Positions 19,901 through 27,497 of a stretch of DNA of 38,093 nt are shown piece by piece. Numbering within the stretch: the stretch's first letter is position 1; every line of letters begins with the position of its first letter. The position numbers and the translations under genes were made by a program. Origin of the DNA: Actinoallomurus soli (lineage in GTDB: Bacteria; Actinomycetota; Actinomycetes; Streptosporangiales; Streptosporangiaceae); NCBI RefSeq assembly GCF_024055715.1, contig NZ_JAMXMV010000040.1:1-38093 (forward strand), given 5' to 3'. The notes beneath the pieces are model-generated. The model saw only the letters and a list, made by a program, of their open reading frames with translations. It had not been told where the DNA came from and ran no database searches.

Positions 19901-20986
19901 GTGACTACACCCGACAGCGAGGTCGTGGCGGACCAGCGACCGGCCGGTGACGGCGACGCGCTGCTGGAGGTCCGCGGGCTCCGCAAGCACTTCCCGGTCA
20001 CCCGCGGCGCGCTCGTCAAGCGCCAGGTGGGGGCGGTCAAGGCGGTCGACGGCGTCGACTTCGCGGTGCGCCCGGGCGAGACGCTCGGCCTCGTCGGCGA
20101 GTCCGGTTGCGGCAAGACCACCACCGGCCGGATGATCACGCGGTTGCTGGAGCCGTCGGACGGGCAGATCGTCTTCGAGGGCCAGGACATCACGCACGTG
20201 TCGCAGGGCAGGATGCGGCCGCTGCGGCGCGACCTTCAGATGATCTTCCAGGACCCGTACTCCTCGCTGAACCCCCGCAAGACCGTCGGGTCGATCATCG
20301 GGGCGCCGTTCCGGCTGCAGGGCATCGAGACCGAGAACGGCGTCAAGCGGGCCGTGCAGGACCTCCTCGAGGTCGTCGGGCTCAACCCCGAGCACTACAA
20401 CCGCTACCCGCACGAGTTCTCCGGCGGCCAGCGCCAGCGCATCGGGATCGCCCGCACCCTCGCGCTGCGGCCGAAGCTCATCGTCGCGGACGAGCCGGTC
20501 TCCGCGCTGGACGTGTCGATCCAGGCCCAGGTCGTCAACCTCCTGGAGGACCTGCAGGAGGAGTTCAACCTCACCTACATCGTGATCGCCCACGACCTGT
20601 CGGTGGTGCGCCACATCTCCGACCGCGTCGGCGTCATGTACCTCGGCAAGCTCGTCGAGATGTCCGACGCCACCAACCTGTACGACAGCCCGATGCACCC
20701 CTACACGGTCGCGCTGCTGTCGGCGGTCCCGATCCCCGACCCGGCCAAGCGGAAGGGGCGCGAGCGCGTCCGGCTGCAGGGCGACGTGCCGAGCCCGCTC
20801 AACCCGCCGCCGGCCTGCCGCTTCCACACCCGCTGCTGGAAGGCGCAGGAGATCTGCGGCAAGGTCGAGCCGCCCCTTGTCGAGGTCGTCCCGGGGCACC
20901 GCGTCGCCTGCCACTTCCCCGAGAACGCCCCCGAGGGCGCGGGGGAGAAGGTCACGAAGGCGGCCGAGCAGGCGGACCTCGCCTGA
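19901..20986 (+). CDS. Peptide ABC transporter ATPase, OppF type
   Basis: 361 aa; second ATPase of the importer. Walker [10 protein letters not shown]-loop [16 protein letters not shown], signature FSGGQRQR, Walker B LIVADEPV, and switch His in IAHDLSVV. The OppF character shows in [28 protein letters not shown] and in the C-terminal [16 protein letters not shown]... [11 protein letters not shown] at 19901 has GGAGAG just upstream; the gap of 91 nt after oppD is the largest within the operon. A hairpin at the stop codon probably ends the main transcript. Confidence 0.95.
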   Translation: MTTPDSEVVADQRPAGDGDALLEVRGLRKHFPVTRGALVKRQVGAVKAVDGVDFAVRPGETLGLVGESGCGKTTTGRMITRLLEPSDGQIVFEGQDITHVSQGRMRPLRRDLQMIFQDPYSSLNPRKTVGSIIGAPFRLQGIETENGVKRAVQDLLEVVGLNPEHYNRYPHEFSGGQRQRIGIARTLALRPKLIVADEPVSALDVSIQAQVVNLLEDLQEEFNLTYIVIAHDLSVVRHISDRVGVMYLGKLVEMSDATNLYDSPMHPYTVALLSAVPIPDPAKRKGRERVRLQGDVPSPLNPPPACRFHTRCWKAQEICGKVEPPLVEVVPGHRVACHFPENAPEGAGEKVTKAAEQADLA

Positions 20987-21017
20987 GGCCGAGCCGTCGG
21001 CTCCACTCTCGCCTCAG
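20983..21017 (+). terminator. Probable terminator of the peptide-transport operon
   Basis: CTGAGGC (20983-20989, including the oppF stop) pairs with GCCTCAG (21011-21017). The interior folds again as GAGCC-GTC-GGCTC (20991-21003). Confidence 0.5.
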
Positions 21018-21088
21018 CGAGCCGTCCGCCCCAGACGCGGGACGCGGACGGCCGCCGAGGCGTGGTGAAGCTCTCACAGCGCCGATTC

Positions 21089-21103
21089 GTGCAAAACATG
21101 CAC
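21089..21103. promoter_or_regulatory. Candidate operator GTGCA-N5-TGCAC in front of the second lipoprotein
   Basis: Perfect 5-bp arms around AAACA, in an unusually AT-rich patch, directly upstream of a -10-like box. A protein bound here would cover the -35/spacer region. Confidence 0.5.
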
Positions 21104-21110
21104 TCACTGC

Positions 21111-21116
21111 AATAAT
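21111..21116 (+). promoter_or_regulatory. -10 box AATAAT, leaderless start of the second lipoprotein gene
   Basis: AATAAT matches TATAAT at five of six positions and ends 6 nt before the GTG. It is the best -10 match to the bacterial consensus in the window. Confidence 0.55.
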
Positions 21117-21122
21117 TTACTC

Positions 21123-22835
21123 GTGAGCGGTAGATTCGCGGCCTGTGCCGTCCTCCTCCTGCTCGGTGCCGTCGCCTGCGGCGGACCGGCCACGGTGCGT
21201 CCCGACACGTCGTTCGACCAGGCGTCGTCGCGTGTCGTGTACCCGTCCACCGCGCGTGGGGGCACCCTGCGCCTGGCCGTGACCGACGCCCCGGTCTCCC
21301 TGGACCCCGGCGACGCCGGGCTCGCCTACGAGGCGGACCTCGCCCGCCTGTACGCCCGCTCTCTCGTCACCTACGCCCCGGCTCCCGGATCCAACGGGCT
21401 GCGGCTCGTGCCCGACCTGGCGGAGACGCTCGGCCGGCCCGGTGACGGCGGCCGGACCTGGACGTACAAGCTGCGCGCCGGGCTCACGTACGAGGACGGC
21501 ACCCCGGTCCGGGCCCGCGACGTCAAGTACGCGGTCGCGCGCAGCTCCTACACCTCCCAGCTCAGCGACGGGCCTCGTGACCTGCGCGAGGCTCTCCGCG
21601 GCGCCTACTGGGGCCCGTACCTCGACCACGACCTCGACCACTTCACCGGCGTGACCACGCCGGACGACCGCACGGTCGTGTTCCACCTCAAGCGACCCGA
21701 CTACGACTTCGACCAGCTCGTGGCCAGCCCGCAGACGGCCCCCGTGCCGCAGGCGAAGGACACCCGGCTCGACTACGAGCAGCACCCCCTGTCGACCGGA
21801 CCGTACCGGTTCGAGCGGCACGACATCGGCACCGGTTTCACGCTGGTGCGCAACCCGCACTGGCACGACGACCCGAACCGCACCGCGCTGCCCGACCGCA
21901 TCGAGGTGACCGAGCGCGTCGCCGCCGCGGACCTCGACGCGAGGCTGGGCTCCGGCCGCCTGGACGCCGACCTGGCGGGCGCGGGCGTGCAGCCCGCGAC
22001 CCGGAACACGATCCTGGCGGCGCCCACCGCCAAGGCCCATGCGGACGACCCGCTGACCGGGCTGGTGCACTACGCCGCGCTGTCGACCCGTGTCCGCCCG
22101 TTCGACAACGTGCACTGCCGGCGGGCCGTCCAGTACGCCGTCGACCGCACGGCGGTCCAGAGCGCCTACGGCGGGCCCACCGCGGGCGTGCCGGCCACCA
22201 ACGCCCTGCCGCCCACGGTCACCGGATACCAGGCCGCCGATCCGTACCCCTACGACCTCACGCGGGCACGGCGGGAGCTGGCGGCGTGCGGTCACCCCAA
22301 CGGGTTCGGCACGGGCATCGCCGTGCGCGCGGACCGGCCGGGCGACGTCGCCGCCGCCCAGGCCCTCCACCAGGCGCTCGGACGGATCGGAATCGACGCG
22401 CGGGTCACCGAACTCTCGGCGTTCCAGTGGGGGAGCACGGCCGGTTCCCCCGCGTACGTCCACCGGAACGGCCTGGGCGTCCTGATCGGCTCCTGGGCCG
22501 CGAACGAGCCCACCGGCTCCGCCTTCCTGCGCCCCCTCACCGGCACCGTCACGAGGGTCAACAACCTGAACCTGATGGAGCTGCGCGACGCGAAGGTGAA
22601 CCGGTACCTCGCCCTGGGCGCCCGCACCCCCGACGCCACGCGCCGCGCGCAGCGATGGGCCGACGCCGACCGCGCCGTCATGCAGACGGCCGCCTTCGTT
22701 CCCCTCCTCGCCGAGAAGACCGTGCTGTACCGCCCCGCGGCGCTCGCGAACGTCTACGTCCACCCGGCCTACGGGATGTACGACTACGCCGCGCTCGGCC
22801 TGCGGTCCGCGGCCCGGACGACGGCGTCCCCCTGA
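21123..22835 (+). CDS. Second peptide-binding lipoprotein (SBP family 5)
   Basis: 570 aa. Short signal peptide with lipobox VAC-G (Cys19). It shares many blocks with the operon lipoprotein at 15897-17645: GGTLRLAVTDAPVSLDPGDAG, AGLTYEDGTPVRARDVKYAVARS, PFDNVHCRRAVQYAVDRTAV, LAACGHPNGF and the C-terminal YGMYDYAALGLR. It is therefore a diverged paralogue, probably serving the same permeases with a different ligand range. It is transcribed separately: a terminator precedes it, and an operator-like repeat and its own promoter stand at its start. A terminator hairpin overlaps its stop codon. Confidence 0.92.
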   Translation: MSGRFAACAVLLLLGAVACGGPATVRPDTSFDQASSRVVYPSTARGGTLRLAVTDAPVSLDPGDAGLAYEADLARLYARSLVTYAPAPGSNGLRLVPDLAETLGRPGDGGRTWTYKLRAGLTYEDGTPVRARDVKYAVARSSYTSQLSDGPRDLREALRGAYWGPYLDHDLDHFTGVTTPDDRTVVFHLKRPDYDFDQLVASPQTAPVPQAKDTRLDYEQHPLSTGPYRFERHDIGTGFTLVRNPHWHDDPNRTALPDRIEVTERVAAADLDARLGSGRLDADLAGAGVQPATRNTILAAPTAKAHADDPLTGLVHYAALSTRVRPFDNVHCRRAVQYAVDRTAVQSAYGGPTAGVPATNALPPTVTGYQAADPYPYDLTRARRELAACGHPNGFGTGIAVRADRPGDVAAAQALHQALGRIGIDARVTELSAFQWGSTAGSPAYVHRNGLGVLIGSWAANEPTGSAFLRPLTGTVTRVNNLNLMELRDAKVNRYLALGARTPDATRRAQRWADADRAVMQTAAFVPLLAEKTVLYRPAALANVYVHPAYGMYDYAALGLRSAARTTASP

Positions 22836-22863
22836 CCGGCCGCGCGGCGGCGATCAGGGGGAC
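22826..22863 (+). terminator. Terminator hairpin overlapping the stop of the second lipoprotein gene
   Basis: GTCCCCCTGA (22826-22835, ending in the stop codon) pairs perfectly with TCAGGGGGAC (22854-22863). The 18-nt interior is itself GC-rich and palindromic (CCGCGCGG). Confidence 0.65.
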
Positions 22864-22874
22864 GGTCGCGACGG

Positions 22875-22981
22875 TCGGGACACCGGCCCTCTCGGGACAC
22901 CGGCCCTCTCGGGAGACCCCGCCCTGTCGGGAGGCCCCGGTCCGGCTCCGTCAGGACGTCCCGGGCTCCGTCAGGACGTCC
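22875..22981. repeat. Two families of short tandem repeats next to the broken permease
   Basis: TCGGGACACCGGCCCTC stands twice in tandem (22875-22891, 22892-22908), followed by two degenerate copies. Then a 20-bp unit containing GGCTCCGTCAGGACGTCC stands twice (22942-22961, 22962-22981; one mismatch). The block separates the second lipoprotein from the permease remnant. Confidence 0.8.
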
Positions 22982-22993
22982 AGGCCGGGCCTG

Positions 22994-23470
22994 TCAGAAG
23001 GTTCCGGGCTGCTCGACGGCGACGGCCTTCGAAACATCCATGCGGGAGGCCCGCCATGCCGGCCACAGGGCCGCCAGGACCCCGATGACCGCGGACAGCA
23101 CCAGGTAGCCGGCCAGGTGGTCACCGGCACGCTCAGGACGTTCAGGCCCTGGCCGCGCAACGCCCGCTGGAGGCCGATCCCGGCGATGACGCCGATGGCG
23201 AGGCCGAGCACCGCGCCGAACACCGCGATCAGCACCGACTCCGGGCGGATCATCCGCCGCGTCTGCCGCCGGCTCGTGCCGATCGCCCGGAGCAGCCCGA
23301 TCTCCCGGGTCCGCTCGATCACCGACAGCGCGAGCGTGTTGATGATCCCCAGCGCGGCGACGACGATGGACAGGGCCAGCAGCGCGGTCAGCAGCAGCAC
23401 GAACTGGCCGACGCCGGTCGACGGCAGGCAAGGCATGCGCGACGAGGTTGCGCACGGTCACCCTGAGCAT
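22994..23470 (-). pseudogene. FtsX/MacB-type ABC permease, internally deleted and frameshifted
   Basis: The reading frame begins properly with MLRVTVRNLVAH, the usual N-terminus of actinobacterial FtsX-like permeases of about 850 aa, overlapping the ATPase stop. After about a dozen residues, near 23425-23440, it jumps out of frame straight into the C-terminal part: STGVGQFVLLLTALLALSIVVAALGIINTLALSVIERTREIGLLRAIGTSRRQTRRMIRPESVLIA. The whole extracellular region and the first transmembrane helices are gone. A second defect lies near 23113-23120: homology passes from the frame reading GLNVLSVPVTT to the frame reading HLAGYLVLSAVIGVLAALWPAWRASRMDVSKAVAVEQPGTF, as if one base were lost. The gene cannot make a working permease. 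The open frame 22951-23436 is not an intact gene, since its tail after the second shift is nonsense. Confidence 0.88.
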
Positions 23471-24264
23471 CACCGGTAGCCGACCCCCGGCAGCTCGAAA
23501 CCCTTCATGCGCTCCAGCACGCTCTCGGCCGTCGGATCCGACATCCGGTCCACCAGCCGCCCGTCGGCCAGGAAGAGCACCAGATCCGCGTACGCGGCCG
23601 CCACCGGGTCGTGCGTCACCATCACGACCGTCTGTCCCATCTCCCGCACCGCGTTGCGCAGGAACGCCAGCACCTCCGCGCCCGACCGGGAGTCCAGGTT
23701 GCCGGTCGGCTCGTCCGCGAAGATGATCTCCGGGCGGCTCACCAGCGCGCGGGCGCACGCCACCCGCTGCTGCTGGCCGCCGGACAACTCGCCCGGCCGG
23801 TGCGACAGCCGCTCGCGCAGCCCGAGCGAGTCGACGACGGCGTCCAGCCACGCCTGGTCCGGCCTACGGCCGGCGATGTCCAGCGGAAGCGTGATGTTCT
23901 CCAGCGCCGTCAACGTCGGGACCAGGTTGAACGCCTGGAAGACGAAACCGATCCGGTCCCGCCGCAGCCGGGTGAGCCGCTTGTCGTCCAGCCGCGTCAG
24001 GTCCACGTCGCCGACGAACACCCGCCCGGAGTCCACCGAGTCCAGGCCCGCCATGCAGTGCATGAGCGTCGACTTGCCCGAGCCCGACGGCCCCATGATC
24101 GCGGTGAACAGGCCGGCGGGGAGGTCCACCGACACCTCGTTCAGCGCGACGACCTTCGCGTCACCCCGGCCGTACTCCTTGACGATCCGATCGGCGCGCG
24201 CGGCCGGCGCGGCCGTCACGAGGGCGGAAGGATCGCCGGTCACGGGGGAGGGGGTATCGGTCAC
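23470..24264 (-). CDS. ABC transporter ATPase, MacB/LolD-like
   Basis: 264 aa. The nucleotide-binding domain is intact: Walker A GPSGSGKS, Q-loop FQAFNLVPTLTALENI, signature LSGGQQQR, Walker B IIFADEPTGNLDS, switch His in MVTHDPVAAAYAD. This class pairs with FtsX-like permeases for antimicrobial-peptide resistance, lipoprotein or lipid handling. GTG at 24264 has AGGAG 9 nt upstream. Its own permease follows with a 4-nt overlap but is a pseudogene, so the ATPase is now an orphan unless it serves another permease. It is downstream of the two-component genes on the same strand with a 221-bp gap and shares a 23-bp upstream element with them. Confidence 0.93.
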   Translation of the reverse strand: MTDTPSPVTGDPSALVTAAPAARADRIVKEYGRGDAKVVALNEVSVDLPAGLFTAIMGPSGSGKSTLMHCMAGLDSVDSGRVFVGDVDLTRLDDKRLTRLRRDRIGFVFQAFNLVPTLTALENITLPLDIAGRRPDQAWLDAVVDSLGLRERLSHRPGELSGGQQQRVACARALVSRPEIIFADEPTGNLDSRSGAEVLAFLRNAVREMGQTVVMVTHDPVAAAYADLVLFLADGRLVDRMSDPTAESVLERMKGFELPGVGYR

Positions 24265-24304
24265 GGAAGGAACTCCTGCTCACCTGCGGTGTTCTGTCCG
24301 AATG

Positions 24305-24310
24305 AGACTA
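24305..24310 (-). promoter_or_regulatory. -10 box TAGTCT of the ABC ATPase gene
   Basis: Minus-strand TAGTCT, 40 nt before the GTG at 24264, giving a leader of about 34 nt that contains AGGAG. Confidence 0.4.
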
Positions 24311-24381
24311 GGAGCCGCAGTGAGCCGTTTCGTCGGCCCAGCGAACGGAGACCGCTTCCCCCCGCAGACGGAGCGCCCGGA

Positions 24382-24404
24382 CCGCCTCCTCCTCGGGGAT
24401 GAAG
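24382..24404. promoter_or_regulatory. Copy A of a 23-bp element shared with the two-component promoter
   Basis: Contains, on the minus strand, TCATCCCCGAGGAGGAG. The same 23 positions with two mismatches recur at 26395-26417. It lies 118 bp upstream of the ATPase start. This is a candidate binding site for the adjacent NarL-type regulator. Confidence 0.5.
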
Positions 24405-24485
24405 ACGAAGAACGCCCAGGGACGAGGAGACGGACGTCAGGGGAGGAACAACGCGGACGCCGGGGAACCGGGAGGGCGAGCGCGC

Positions 24486-25163
24486 CTAGCCCTGGCCCGG
24501 CTGGGTGAGGCCCGTCTCGTACGCGAAGACGACGGCCTGCACCCGGTCGCGGAGCCCGAGCTTGGCCAGGAGGTTGCCCACGTGCGTCTTCACGGTCGTC
24601 TCGCTCACGACGAGCTCCGCCGCGATCTCGGCGTTCGACAGGCCGCGGGCGACGTGCCGCAGCACCTCCAGCTCCCGCTCGGTGAGCATCCGCAGCCCGC
24701 GCGGCGGCGCGGTCTCCCGCACGGCCGGCAGCCGCGTCGCGAACTTGTCCAGCAGCCGCCGCGTCACGCTCGGCGCCACGATCGCGTCGCCGGCCGCCAC
24801 GATCCGGATCGCCGTCACCAGATCCTCCGGCGGCGCGTCCTTCAGCAGGAACCCGCTGGCCCCCGCCCGCACCGCCTCGACGACGTACTCGTCCAGGTCG
24901 AACGTCGTCAGGATCAGCACCCGCGGATCGTGGGTCGCCGCGCCCTCCCGGACGATCCGGCGCGTCGCCTCGATCCCGTCCACGCCCGGCATCCGGATGT
25001 CCATCAGGACCACCTCCGGCAGCAGCGTCCGCGTGAGCTCCACGGCCTGGGCGCCGTCGCCGGCCTCGCCCACCACCGCGATGTCGGGCTCGCCCTCCAG
25101 GATGAGCCGGAAGCCGGTGCGCAGCAGCGGCTGATCGTCGACGAGGAGCACCCTGATCGTCAC
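24486..25163 (-). CDS. NarL/LuxR-family response regulator
   Basis: 225 aa. Receiver domain 1-120: acidic pair Asp9-Asp10, phospho-acceptor Asp55 in VVLMDIRMPGVDG, the Thr in ILTTFDLDEYV, and the Lys in GFLLKDAPPEDL. The LuxR helix-turn-helix is at about 155-215: LTERELEVLRHVARGLSNAEIAAELVVSETTVKTHVGNLLAKLGLRDRVQAV. GTG start directly abuts the kinase stop, and the last kinase codons carry its ribosome site GGAGGT. It is thus co-translated with the kinase. Its likely targets are its own operon and the ABC ATPase/permease genes downstream. Confidence 0.96.
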   Translation of the reverse strand: MTIRVLLVDDQPLLRTGFRLILEGEPDIAVVGEAGDGAQAVELTRTLLPEVVLMDIRMPGVDGIEATRRIVREGAATHDPRVLILTTFDLDEYVVEAVRAGASGFLLKDAPPEDLVTAIRIVAAGDAIVAPSVTRRLLDKFATRLPAVRETAPPRGLRMLTERELEVLRHVARGLSNAEIAAELVVSETTVKTHVGNLLAKLGLRDRVQAVVFAYETGLTQPGQG

Positions 25164-26348
25164 CTAGACCTCCAACGGGAAACGGGCGCGGACTTCGAAC
25201 CCACCACCGGAACGCGGCCCGATCCGCAGATCGCCACCATAGAGGGCGACCCGCTCACGCATGCCCACCAGCCCATGCCCACGGCTGCCGTTCTGGCCCA
25301 GCCCGGCCGCCAGTCCACGGCCGTCGTCCTCGACCTCAACCATGAGCTGCCGGTCCGCGTAGTGGATCCGCACCCAGGCCCGCGCCTGCGGGCCCGCGTG
25401 CTTCAGCGTATTGGTCAGCGCCTCCTGAATCAGGCGGAACGCCGCCAGGTCCACGCCAGGAGACAGGTTCCGGCTCTCCCCCTCGATCCACAACTGCACC
25501 TGCAGCCCCGTCTCCCGCAGATGATCGACCAGCTCGCCCACGTCGTTCACCCCCGGCTGCGGAGACAGCTCACCCCGCACCGGCTCCGCCTCCGTCCGCA
25601 GCACCCCGACCAGCCGCCTCATCTCGCCCAGAGCCGTACGCCCCATCTGCTCGATGGTGCTGAGCGCGTCGCGCACGGCATCCGGATCGCGCTCCAGAAT
25701 CCGCCGCGCCGCTCCGGCCTGAACGGTCATCACGCTGACGTGGTGGGCGACCACGTCGTGCAGCTCGCGCGCGATGCGCGAACGCTCCTCCGTACGCGCC
25801 GCCCGCGCGTCCGCCTCCCGCGCCCGCTCGAGCCGCCGCGCCCTGGCCTCCAGCTCGTTCAGGTACGCCCGGCGCAGCCGCAGGCTCCGGCCCAGCCACC
25901 ACACGCCCACGAACAGGACCGTGTTGCTCACCGCCGGCCAGAAGTCCGCGCCCGCCGCGATCAGCAGCCCGATGAACAGCATCAGCGTCAACGCGCCGAC
26001 GGGCAGGCTGGTCGCCATGCCCCGATGCGCCGCGACGGTGTAGATCGCGATCAGCATGGCCACGGCGGGCGCCGACACGTCATACCCCATCACCGTCAGC
26101 GTTCCACAGACCGCCATGACGAACGCCAGCACCCCGACCGGCATGCGCCGCCGCGCCGTGAGCGACATCAGGGCGACGCCGCTGAGCACCACGCTGAAGA
26201 CGTCCGGCCCCGGAGCGCCGTTGCCTCCCTGCAGCACGACCGCGGCCAGGTAGGCCACCGTCAGGAGCACGGCCATGAACGCATCCGCCGTGACCGGATG
26301 CGCCTCCAGCCACGCGCGGCGACCACGAATCAGCTCGGACACACCCAC
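25164..26348 (-). CDS. Sensor histidine kinase, HisKA_3 (NarL partner) type
   Basis: 394 aa. Four or five hydrophobic helices occupy about 20-155 with very short loops, so the signal is probably sensed within or at the membrane. A coiled linker (LNELEARARRLERAREADARAARTEE) leads to the phospho-acceptor helix ERSRIARELHDVVAHHVSVM. The ATPase domain has an N box FRLIQEALTNTLKHA, a G1 box VEDDGRGL and a G2 segment GSRGHGLVGMRERV. The GTG at 26348 is the longest start; a second GTG at 26342 lies 8 nt after CATAAC and could be the leaderless start. An inverted repeat covers the first of them. Kinase and regulator form one operon. Confidence 0.93.
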   Translation of the reverse strand: MGVSELIRGRRAWLEAHPVTADAFMAVLLTVAYLAAVVLQGGNGAPGPDVFSVVLSGVALMSLTARRRMPVGVLAFVMAVCGTLTVMGYDVSAPAVAMLIAIYTVAAHRGMATSLPVGALTLMLFIGLLIAAGADFWPAVSNTVLFVGVWWLGRSLRLRRAYLNELEARARRLERAREADARAARTEERSRIARELHDVVAHHVSVMTVQAGAARRILERDPDAVRDALSTIEQMGRTALGEMRRLVGVLRTEAEPVRGELSPQPGVNDVGELVDHLRETGLQVQLWIEGESRNLSPGVDLAAFRLIQEALTNTLKHAGPQARAWVRIHYADRQLMVEVEDDGRGLAAGLGQNGSRGHGLVGMRERVALYGGDLRIGPRSGGGFEVRARFPLEV

Positions 26349-26363
26349 ACGTTATGGCGTGTG
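26346..26363. promoter_or_regulatory. Inverted repeat CACACG-N6-CGTGTG over the kinase start
   Basis: Perfect 6-bp arms around TTATGG; the minus-strand centre contains the -10-like CATAAC. Binding here would block initiation of the kinase/regulator operon, so autoregulation is possible. Confidence 0.45.
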
Positions 26364-26394
26364 ACGGTATGTGGTCCCCTCCTGCGCGCGGATC

Positions 26395-26417
26395 CCGTCT
26401 CCTCCTCGGGGATGAGG
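26395..26417. promoter_or_regulatory. Copy B of the shared 23-bp element, upstream of the kinase operon
   Basis: Same element as at 24382-24404 (21 of 23 positions identical), here 47 bp upstream of the kinase start and in the same orientation relative to the gene. Confidence 0.5.
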
Positions 26418-26460
26418 TCACCGGCGGGTGCGGCCGGGACATCACCGCATGACGTGTCCC

Positions 26461-26534
26461 TACGTCCGCCGTGCGGTCCGGCCGGGGGCACGCGGGGCGG
26501 AGTGGGGGTACGTCCGCCGTGCGGTCCGGCCGGG
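26461..26534. repeat. Perfect 26-bp direct repeat
   Basis: Copies at 26461-26486 and 26509-26534 (core CGTCCGCCGTGCGGTCCGG), 48 bp apart, the second ending next to the stop of the exonuclease gene. The region from 26349 to 26537 has no gene. Confidence 0.85.
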
Positions 26535-26537
26535 AGG

Positions 26538-27167
26538 TCACCGGACCGGGGCGCCGTCCCACGCCATCAGGTTCTGCAGCAGCTCCGCCTGCTCGACCGC
26601 GTCGTCCAGCGCGTGGTGCGTGTGCCGCCGACGGGACAGCAGGTGACGCGGCATCCTTCCCTTGACCGACCGGGTCACCGTCTCCCCGGACCTGGCGGCG
26701 TACAGCGTCTTGAGGTCGATGAAACGTGAGTGCCCGAACGGCGACCCCGTCTCGGCGAACCGTACGAAGTACCAGTACAGGAACATCCAGTCGAAGCCCA
26801 GCGGATACGCCGCGAACACCGGCTTGCCGCCCTCCGCCCGGCCGGCCGCCTCGACCCACCGGGCCGCCGCCGACATGGCCTCCGCCGGATCCCGGCCCTC
26901 CCGCAGCAGCCGATCACGGTCCAGGCCGCTGACCGCCAGCGCGTCCGCGTCGTACTCGTCACTGATCGGGCGCAGCTCGGCGTAGAACGTCGTCGCCTCC
27001 GGATCGCGCCGCGTGAACGTCCGGCCGTCGTACGTCCCGGCCACCGCCAGCCCGAAACTGATCATGGAATACGGGCCCGGGATCGGCCCGTCGGCCTCCA
27101 CGTCGGCCGAGATGTACACGTCCGGGGCGGGTCCGCCCGGTGACCTCGGCGTCTCGTTCCGGCTCAT
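26538..27167 (-). CDS. DEDD-family 3'-5' exonuclease-like protein
   Basis: 209 aa with an RNase T/DNA polymerase III epsilon-like fold. The first metal pair is Asp22 and Glu24 in ISADVEADGP. GKPVFAAYPLGFDWMFLYWYFVRF forms the central block, and the ExoIII motif is HHALDDAVEQAELLQNL (His and Asp). Length fits single-domain exonucleases. Whether it acts on DNA or RNA is not clear. ATG at 27167 lies 8 nt after CATGAT on the minus strand, so it may be leaderless. It neighbours the RecB-like nuclease on the same strand but is separated by 315 bp of repeats. Confidence 0.82.
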   Translation of the reverse strand: MSRNETPRSPGGPAPDVYISADVEADGPIPGPYSMISFGLAVAGTYDGRTFTRRDPEATTFYAELRPISDEYDADALAVSGLDRDRLLREGRDPAEAMSAAARWVEAAGRAEGGKPVFAAYPLGFDWMFLYWYFVRFAETGSPFGHSRFIDLKTLYAARSGETVTRSVKGRMPRHLLSRRRHTHHALDDAVEQAELLQNLMAWDGAPVR

Positions 27168-27266
27168 ATCAGCCGATCATGCCGGTCGCCGGACGCCCGG
27201 TCACCTCATTTTCGTCCGCACACACCGGTGGCGGCGGCTCTCATCGGCCGTCCGCCCGGACCGGTC

Positions 27267-27497
27267 CACACGCCGTCGCGTGGACCCGCCTCACACGCCA
27301 TCGCGCCGACCCCCACACGCGTCATCGCGGAAGCCGGTTTCCGCACTTCTCGCGCGGGCCGACCGCCCACGTCGTCGCGCCGACCGGCCTCACACGCCGT
27401 CGCGCCGACCGGCCGCACGCGCCGTCGCGGGGCCGGGCTCACACGTCGTGCGCGGATTGGCCTCGCCGTCGCGGGGCCGGGCTCACACGTCGTCGCG
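27267..27497. repeat. Eight-copy degenerate minisatellite
   Basis: Variants of CACACGCCGTCGCG followed by CCGACCGGCC-like sequence start at about 27267, 27292, 27314, 27367, 27391, 27415, 27440 and 27484, mostly 22-26 bp apart. They fill the 315-bp space between the exonuclease and the RecB-like gene. The last copy runs over the stop codon and encodes the final residues (DDV) of the RecB-like protein. Confidence 0.75.

Noticed and set aside
22951-23436. A complete 161-aa permease gene
   Set aside because: It lacks the N-terminal and extracellular parts, and its last 55 residues are out of frame with the homologous sequence.
24399-26729. Long plus-strand open frame over the two-component genes and beyond
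   Set aside because: Composition rich in Arg/His/Pro/Gln without motifs; the opposite strand carries complete response regulator and kinase domains.
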